From NCBI GenBank assembly GCA_963966185.1, contig CAWZYM010000410.1, positions 331,001 to 395,000 of the forward strand: a stretch of 64,000 nt of DNA, read 5' to 3'. The notes beneath the pieces were generated by a model. It worked only from the letters and a program-made list of their open reading frames with translations, searched no databases and had not been told where the DNA came from. Positions within the stretch are counted from its first letter, which is position 1; every line of letters begins with the position of its first letter. This stretch comes from Rhabditoides inermis (taxonomy: Eukaryota > Nematoda > Chromadorea > Rhabditida > Rhabditidae). The position numbers were made by a program, and so were the translations under genes. This document shows positions 56,926 through 64,000 of this stretch, in pieces.

Positions 56926-57418
56926 TCGCCTGGGTTCGACATATAAATTTGCTTAGGTCAGTGTTTGTCCGGACGCATAACTCTTTACTCCTTAGGTCCT
57001 GAGAGTTCATCTCTTAGGGGTAGACTAGCCCAGGGCCGAGAATGGTCACCGCTTGTTCTCACCTCATTTGCATACTCCAAATAAGGTCACATTCATTTCT
57101 CACTTCCTATTATAGCTACAATCTTCGCACTTGGTACAAGTACAAAGTGCTTCAGTACAAACTGTTTGGTATACAACTTATTTGATTAAACCTCATTTGC
57201 ATATTCCAAATAAGGGCATGTTTATAGTTTATATCTCAGCTCCTATTATAGCTACAATCTTGATAGTTGGTACGAGTACAAAGTACTTGAGTACAAACTG
57301 TTTCGTATATAACTTATTTAATTAAACCTCATTTGCATGTCCCAAATAAGGTCATGTTTATATCTCAGTTCCTATTATAGCGCCAATCTCGATACTTGGT
57401 ACAGGTAACAAGTAAACA
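56926..57418 (+). mobile_element. Third-subtype module, 5' part only
   Basis: TCGCCTGGGTTCGACATATA start, nearly the same as 45,682 onward. Cut at about 57,418, where minus-strand modules begin abruptly (breakpoint inside GTAAACAA). Confidence 0.7.
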
Positions 57419-58641
57419 ATTCGGCGCGCTCGCCTCTCCGCGTCAACTCATCAAAAATCAAAACTGAACTCTCCTATGGGTCTAGTACACATCAGAAAAC
57501 GGAATTTCAAGTATTGGAGTTTTACTACTTTGTTTATTTGTTTAACTAACTGGTAAACACTACTTTGTAAATGTCCGATTGATTTAGTATCGATTAGACA
57601 TCAAAATCAGAATATTTGGAGTTGTTTACTTGTTTGTTTACTTGTTCACTGTTGTTGTTTACGAAAAAAGTTGAACTTGTTTTTCTTGTTACTTGTACCA
57701 AGTACGGACGTTCTACCTTGAAAACCAACCGAGATATAAATTTTAATACAATTTTCAGTTTCAAACAGACGAAAATTGGAAAAAAATAAAATTGAAACGT
57801 TTTTTTTAAATGTGAAATCATTCATGAATGAAGGTATTACGGTAGTGATAACTAAATAGGAAAATCCAGGTGTCAACTCTCATCTAGACGAAAGTTACAG
57901 GGTCGTACAGTGTTTTAAGTTTATGCTAATTTGTCTCAGGTGACAGATAAGAGGCGACAGGTGAGACGGTACCTGGCAGGTACTCAGGACCTAAGGTGTC
58001 ATTGATGAAAGGGATAAAAGAATTGAAAATATTTTCTGTAAGAAGTTGAAACATAGTTGTACTGTATTTTACGTTTTGCATTTTACCTGATTGATCCTGT
58101 CAGCGGTCAATATGCTCAACTGCAAAAATGAGCCACATTTAGTTGAAAATCAAGGTTTTTTGAAAAAGTGAAATCCTTCTACAGTGAAGGGAAAAATCTG
58201 AATCTTTGTCAGTAAATATTAGTTTTTGAGTTATGAATTACTGTGCAAAATCCAGGTCTCAACTCTTATATCGCAAGGGATTGTAGTTGATCTAGTGAAT
58301 CATGTAATATGATTTTTATTTTCAGTAATAGAGTTGAGCATACGTGTTTGTGTTGATTGTGTCATAGAGAGTGTTTTACCATAAAAATTTGAGAAATTAA
58401 TATTGAAAACGAAAGAAGTTATGATCAAAAATGTAAAATTTTCACGAAAATTTGAATATTTATATTTTGAAAACGGAATAAGTTTTTTCTTTGTTGTGAA
58501 AATGAAACGATTGCATGCGGTCACCATAAGAGTGTTAAGTTTAGAGTATAAGCTGTGTAGGTGTAATAGTTACTGAGCTACATGCTGGGACAAACAAACA
58601 AACAACGACCATAGCAAATTTTATATAGCCCCAGCCGGGGC
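57419..58641 (-). mobile_element. CTAG-hairpin module, inverted, partly deleted
   Basis: Reverse complement of the 36-45 kb type. It begins at 58,641 (TCGCCCCGGCTGGGG region) and ends in a truncated hairpin cluster (GGCGAGCGCGCCGAA only) at 57,420. An internal deletion joins the 5' part to about the CTGACAGGATC site (58,095), leaving a single copy of that motif. Confidence 0.7.
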
Positions 58642-60108
58642 GAAGCGGCCGGAGGCTCGCTTCGCTCGCCTCCGGCCGCTAGTGACGGCGCTTCGCGCCG
58701 CGTTTGCTCCAAGGCTCGCGCGCCTTCGGCGCGCTCGCCTTTCCGCTGTAAAACCTCTAAATATATACTCATAACATAACTTTCAACAACAATTCTGAAC
58801 TCAGTGTTTGGTCAAGTACACGCTAGACAGCTCTATAATGAGATTTGTACTTGTTTACTTTTTTGTTTACTTGTTTACATATCAAATAAATAATAAAATG
58901 GAACTGAGTACTTTGTGTACTACATGTTAGAGACTATTAAAGCACATTTCTGAGTTGTTTACAAACTTGTTTACTTGTTTACTTCACTTGTAAACAACAA
59001 TTATGAACTCGGTACTTGGTCTAGTACACGTTAGAGACCTTCGAAATGAGATTTGTAGTTGTTTACATTTTGTTTACTTGTTTACATCAGAAATAAACAA
59101 TAAAATCGAACTTAGTACTTTGTGTACTACATGTTAGAGACTTTTAAAACTCATTTCTGAGTTGTTTACAAGTTTGTTTACTTGTTTACTTCAATTGTAA
59201 ACAACAATTAAGAACTGAGTACTTGGTCTAGTACACGTTAGATACCTTTTAATTGAGATTTGGAGTTGTTTACTTGTTTGTTTACTTGTTTACATCAGAA
59301 ATAAAAAATAAAATCGAACTTAGTAGTTTGTGTACTACATGTTAGAGACCTTTAAAACTCGTTTCTGAGTTGTTTACAAACTTGTTTACTTGTTTACTTC
59401 ACTTGTAAACAACAATTATGAACTCAGTACTTGATCTAGTACACGTTAGATACCTTAAAAATGAGATTTGGTGTTGTTTACTTATTTGTTTACTTGTTTA
59501 CTGTTGTTGTTTACCAAAAATTTCGAACTTGTTTACTTGTCACTTGTACCAAGTATGAAGTCTCTAGGTCTATAACTGACTGAGAAACTAATTTTACTAT
59601 TTAAAAAGTAATTTAGAGACAACATTTACCGTATTTGGGAATATGCAAATGAGGTGACATTATAAAATCTGATTATCGACGTTTATCTTGTCATAACCCT
59701 AGAAAGGTATCTTCATATCTCAAAAATGAGATGAAGTTTACATAGAAGTTCTGAAAAATGGAATTTTGAACATGTGTTTATTGTTTACTTGTTTACCTGT
59801 ATTGTTTACCTAAATTATAAGTCTTGTGTACTTGTCATATGTACCAAGTAGTAACTGTGTACCTGTGAAATGAAGCGAGTTATAACCAAAATTCGGTCGA
59901 AAAGTGCCATTTTCAGTCTATGTCCAGGTGTCAGGTTGCTAGTGAACCCATATAAGGAGTTATGCAAATGAGATGTCATAGTAACCATCGCGTCTCAGTT
60001 AGTACCAAACCTTAACTCCAAAGTTGTGTCCTGAATCGTTTAAAGAGTAATGAGTTATGAGTCTGGACATCAGACACCATAGGACATTTTAGGGGGGGAG
60101 AGTGGCGA
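58642..60108 (-). mobile_element. CTAG-hairpin module, inverted (1.47 kb)
   Basis: 5' end at 60,108 (TCGCCACTCTCCCC on the minus strand). 3' hairpin cluster at 58,642-58,745, with terminal CTAG kept on one side (58,679-58,682) and changed on the outer side. It holds many GTAAACAAGTAAACAA repeats. Homologous to 10,331-11,520. Confidence 0.75.
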
Positions 60109-61094
60109 CTAGCGGCCGGAGGCTCGCTTCGCTCGCCTCCGGCCGCTAGTGGCGGCGCTTCGCGCCGCGTTTGCTCCAAGGCTCGCGCGCCTTCGGCGCG
60201 CTCGCCTTTCCGCTGTATAACCTTAAAATAAATACGTATAACATAACTTTATACAACTAATATGAACTGAGAACTTGGTATAGTACACGTTAGATATCTA
60301 TTAGATGAGAATTGTACTTGTTTACTTTTTGTTTACTTGTTTACATGTCAAATAAACAATAAAATCGAACTGAGTACTTTGTATACTACACGTTAGAGAC
60401 ATTAAAAACACACTTCTGAGTTGTTTACAAAGTTGTTTACTTGTTTACTTCGCTTGTAAACAACAAATATGAACTCAGTACTCGGTCTAATATACGTTAG
60501 GTACCTTTTAAATGAGATTTGGAGTTGTTTACAAATTTGTTTACTTGTTTACATTTCATGTAAACAACAAATTTGAACTCAGTACATGGTCTAGTACACG
60601 TTAGATACCTCTTAAATGATAAATTGTGTTGTTTACTTCTTTGTTTACTTGTTGACATGAGTTGTTTACTATCATAAATGTACTTGTGTACTTGTGTTAT
60701 GGTATGAGTATGAAGTGTCTACCTTGAAAACTAACAAAGTTATTGAGGTTTCCGAGATTGTTTACATAATTTGTTTACTTGTTTACTTGTTTACATAATA
60801 TGTTTACCAAAAGTTTTGTCTTAGTTAGGTTGTTGTATGGTGTAAATATGAACTGTCTACCTCAATTCGTTATTCAGTTATAGTGAAAAGTCTGTTTTCG
60901 AGTCAAAGTCCAAAGTTCCTCTCGTGGAACCCATATAAGGAGTTATGCAAATGAGATGTCAGAGTAACCATCGCGTCTCAGGTGACACCAAACCTTAACC
61001 GCAAAGTTGTATCCTGATTCGTGAAAAGAGTAATGAGTTATGACTCTGGACATACGGTCGCCATAGGAAATTTTAGGGGGAGAGAGAGGCGATA
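60109..61094 (-). mobile_element. CTAG-hairpin module, inverted (0.99 kb)
   Basis: Terminal hairpin 60,109-60,149 with CTAG at both ends. CCATATAAGG 60,931-60,940 next to ATGCAAAT 60,945-60,952. Homologous to 5,980-6,959 over its whole length. Confidence 0.75.
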
Positions 61095-62471
61095 GCGGCC
61101 GGAGGCTCGCTTCGCTCGCCTCCGGCCGCTAGTGGCGGCGCTTCGCGCCGCGTTCGCTGCAAGGCTCGCGCGCCTTCGGCGCGCTCGCCTTTCCGCTGTA
61201 TAACCCTAAATATATATACTCATAACATAACTTTAAACAACAAACCTGAACTCAGTACTTGGTCTAGTACACGTTACATACCTATTAAACGAGATTTGTA
61301 CTTGTTTACTTTTTTGTTTACTTGTTTACATGTCAAAAAAACAATAAAATCGAACTGAGTACTTTGTGTACTACACGTTAGAGACTTTTAAAACACATTT
61401 CTGAGTTGTTTACAAACTTGTTTACTTATTTACTTTACATGTAAACAATAAATATGAACTCAGTACTTGGTCTAGTACACGTTAGATACCTTTAAAATGA
61501 AACTTGGAGTTGTTTACCTTTTTGTTTACTTGTTTACATGTCATATAAACAATAAAATCGAACTGAGTACTTTGTGTACTACACGTTAGAGACTTTTAAA
61601 ACACATTTCTGAGTTGTTTACAAACTTGTTTACTTATTTACTTTACATGTAAACAATAAATATGAACTCAGTACTTGGTCTAGTACACGTTAGATACCTT
61701 TAAAATGATACTTGGAGTTGTTTACCTTTTTGTTTACTTGTTTACATGTCATATAAACGATTAAATCGAACTGAGTACTTTGTGTACTACATGTTAGAGA
61801 CCTTTAAAACACATTTCTAAGTTGTTTACAAACTTGTTTACTTGTTTACTTCACTTGTAAACAACAAAAATGAACTCAGTACTTGGTCCAGGTAACGTTA
61901 GATACCTTTAAAATGATACTTGGAGTTGTTTACTTATTTGTTCACTTGTTTACATGCCAAATAAACAAACTAATCGAACTGAGTACTTGTTGTACTACAT
62001 GTTAGAGACCTTCAAAACACATTTCTGAGTTGTTTACAAACTTGTTTACTTGTTTACTTCACTTGTAAACAACAAATATGAACTCAGTACTTGGTCTAGT
62101 ACACGTTAGATACCTTTGAAATGAGATTTGGAGTTGTTTACTTATTTGTTTACTTGTTTACTGTTGTTGTTTACCAAAAAAATTGAACTTGTTTACTTGT
62201 TACCTGTACCAAGTAACAAGTCTCTAGGTCGAAAACTGACAGAGTTCATATAGAAGTATCACAAATTTCAGATTCTAAGTCCAGAGTTGTTAGTGAACCC
62301 ATAAAAGGAGTTATGCAAATGAGATGTCTGATTTATGCTGACGTCCTACGGACCATAGGACCTTATGTCTAGAAGGGTGTCCGAGTGGCTCGTTCGAGAA
62401 GAGCTGTACCTCTACCGACAGAAATCCCGCAAACAGACACCATAGGAAATTTTAGGGAGGGAGAGTGGCGA
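61095..62471 (-). mobile_element. CTAG-hairpin module, inverted (1.38 kb)
   Basis: Hairpin at about 61,093-61,132, outer CTAG mutated to ATAG. Long run of about 110-bp GTAAACA repeats, two of which (61,440-61,620 and 61,620-61,800) are nearly identical. At 62,370-62,440 a short insertion resembles a decayed tRNA-Ser/Leu. Confidence 0.7.
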
Positions 62472-63016
62472 CTAGCGGCCTGCGGCCGCTAGTGAGCTTC
62501 AGAACAAGTCAAACATATGAGTATAGATTATAGACTGAGGCCAATTTCTTTACAAAAACTCTTTGCCATAATTCATCTATTAAAACGGCTACAATATTAT
62601 CTCAAACAAGCGTAGACAAAACAGTCAGTCAATTCAGGTGCATATATTGTTTACAAACTTGTTTACTTGTTTATTTCAAACAACAAATATGGACTCACTA
62701 CTCGGTTTAGTAGACATTAGATACCTTAAGAATGAAATTTGGAGTTGTTTACTTAATTGTTTACTCGACTTGTTTACCAAACATTTTGTAGTTGTTTACT
62801 TGTTACCTGTACCGAGTATCGAGTTTGTATCTACAATAGGAGCTGAGCTATGCACATGACCTTATTTGGAATATGCAAATGATGTATAATTAGATGAATT
62901 GTATACTAAACAATAAGTATTCCAGCACTTCGTACCTATACGAAGTATCAAAGTCGTAGCTGTAATAGGAGCTGAGATATGACCAAATTTGAATATGCAA
63001 AAGAGGTATAATACTA
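62472..63016 (-). mobile_element. Third-subtype module, inverted copy without BEL
   Basis: Reverse complement of 48,305-48,548 joined directly to 56,632-56,925. Terminal hairpin 62,472-62,492. The BEL-free junction is at about 62,766-62,780. Confidence 0.8.
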
Positions 63017-63520
63017 TGGCAACCGTCGTAGTAGTGGGTACTGGTGTCGTTGAGACACAGACTCCCTCTCTCTCTCCCTCCTTTCCTCTCTCCTTCCTCC
63101 CCCCCCTCTCTCTCTCTCTGACTTGTGTCGTCTTTGTCTTGTGCGATGAGAAGAGACCGCGTGTGAGGAGAAGGAGGAGGGAGAAATGGCAACCGTCGTG
63201 GTAGTGGGTACTGGTGTAGTTGAGACACAGACTCTCTCTCTCTCCCTCCTTCCCTCTCTCCTTCCCCCCTCTCTCTTCCTCCTTCCCTCTCTCCTTCCCC
63301 CCTCCCTATCTCTCTCTCTGACTTATGTCGTCTTTGTCTTGTGCGATGAGAAGAGACCGCGTGTGAGGAGAAGGAGGATGGAGAAATGGCAACCGTCGTG
63401 GTAATGGGTACTGGTGTAGTTGAGACACAGACTCCCTCTCTCTCTCCCTCCTTCCCTCTCTCCTTCCCCCCTTCTCTCTTCCTCCTTCTCTCTTCCTCCC
63501 TCTCTCTCTCCTTCCTCTCC

Positions 63521-63572
<52 letters not shown>

Positions 63573-63747
63573 ATGTCGTCTTTGTCTTGTGCGATGAGAA
63601 GAGACCACGTGTGAGGAGAAGGAGGAGGGAGAAATGGCAACCGTCGTGGCAGTGGGTACTGGTGTAGTTGAGACACAGACTCCCTCTCTCTCTCCCTCCT
63701 TCCCTCTCTCCTTCCCCCCTTCTCTCTTCCTCCTTCCCTCTCTCCTT

Positions 63748-63795
<48 letters not shown>

Positions 63796-64000
63796 GTGTC
63801 GTCTTTGTCTTGTGCGATGAGAAGAGACCACGTGTGAGGAGAAGGAGGAGGGAGAAATGGCAACCGTCGTGGCAGTGGGTACTGGTGTAGTTGAGACACA
63901 GACTCTCTCTCTCCCTCCTTCCCTCTCTCCTTCCCTCCTCTCTCTCTCTTTCTCTGACTTGTGTCGTCTTTGTCTTGTGCGATGAGAAGAGACCGCGTGT
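63017..64000 (-). repeat. CT-rich minisatellite array
   Basis: About six units, inverted relative to 47,820-48,305. Each has GGCAACCGTCGTGGTAGTGG, GTTGAGACACAGACTC, a variable CT tract and TCTTGTGCGATGAGAAGAGA. It runs off the end of the window. Confidence 0.9.

Noticed and set aside
62370..62440. tRNA-Ser/Leu-like sequence GGTGTCCGAGTGGCTC
   Set aside because: A-box-like start only; no B box or closed cloverleaf. Kept only as a remark on the module.

Overview
This is eukaryotic, almost certainly invertebrate animal, DNA. Genes are split by short GT-AG introns, many ending in TTTCAG. There are tRNA-derived SINEs, a BEL/Pao LTR retrotransposon whose primer-binding site fits the 3' end of tRNA-Gly, and long (GA)n/(CT)n tracts. 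A nematode would fit the intron style, but nothing here proves it. Most of the window is transposable-element DNA.

Layout. 0.4-2.3 kb: 3' half of an RPA-like single-strand-DNA-binding protein gene, then a short acidic terminal exon. 2.6-3.0 kb: broken LINE reverse-transcriptase tail. 3.3-4.8 kb: tRNA-like sequence, palindromic AT-rich DNA and a MITE. 4.9-5.4 kb (minus): a two-exon gene for a 142-residue secreted or single-pass membrane protein, the best host-gene candidate. 5.8-11.5 kb: array of non-coding modules ending in CTAG hairpins. 12.5-13.6 kb: GA repeat and MITE copies. 14.3-29.4 kb: a very intron-rich autonomous Helitron gene with two Ulp1/C48-like peptidase domains, a Helitron N-terminal zinc region, an HUH Rep nuclease, a Pif1-like helicase and an acidic tail. 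30.4-30.7 kb: second copy of the acidic exon. 32.2-34.7 kb: complete nine-exon RPA-like gene. 36-48.5 kb: head-to-tail array of about 2-kb CTAG-hairpin modules. 48.5-56.6 kb: intact BEL/Pao element with apparently identical 726-bp LTRs. 56.6-62.5 kb: further modules, mostly in minus orientation. 62.5-64 kb: an inverted copy of the 47.8-56.9 kb DNA without the BEL element, running into a CT-rich minisatellite.

How the parts fit. Rep nuclease, helicase, C48-like peptidase and an RPA-like protein are a plausible rolling-circle transposition set. The CTAG-hairpin modules have Helitron-like features: a 3' hairpin, a CTAG end, a TC start, and head-to-tail CTAG|TCGCC junctions. They may be non-autonomous partners, but the sequence does not prove that this Rep moves them. 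The modules also carry dense GTAAACA motifs and paired octamer/CArG-like motifs.

Exon coordinates were derived by hand from splice signals and reading frame. They are exact for the RPA-like genes, the small membrane-protein gene and the BEL ORFs, and approximate for the Helitron gene.
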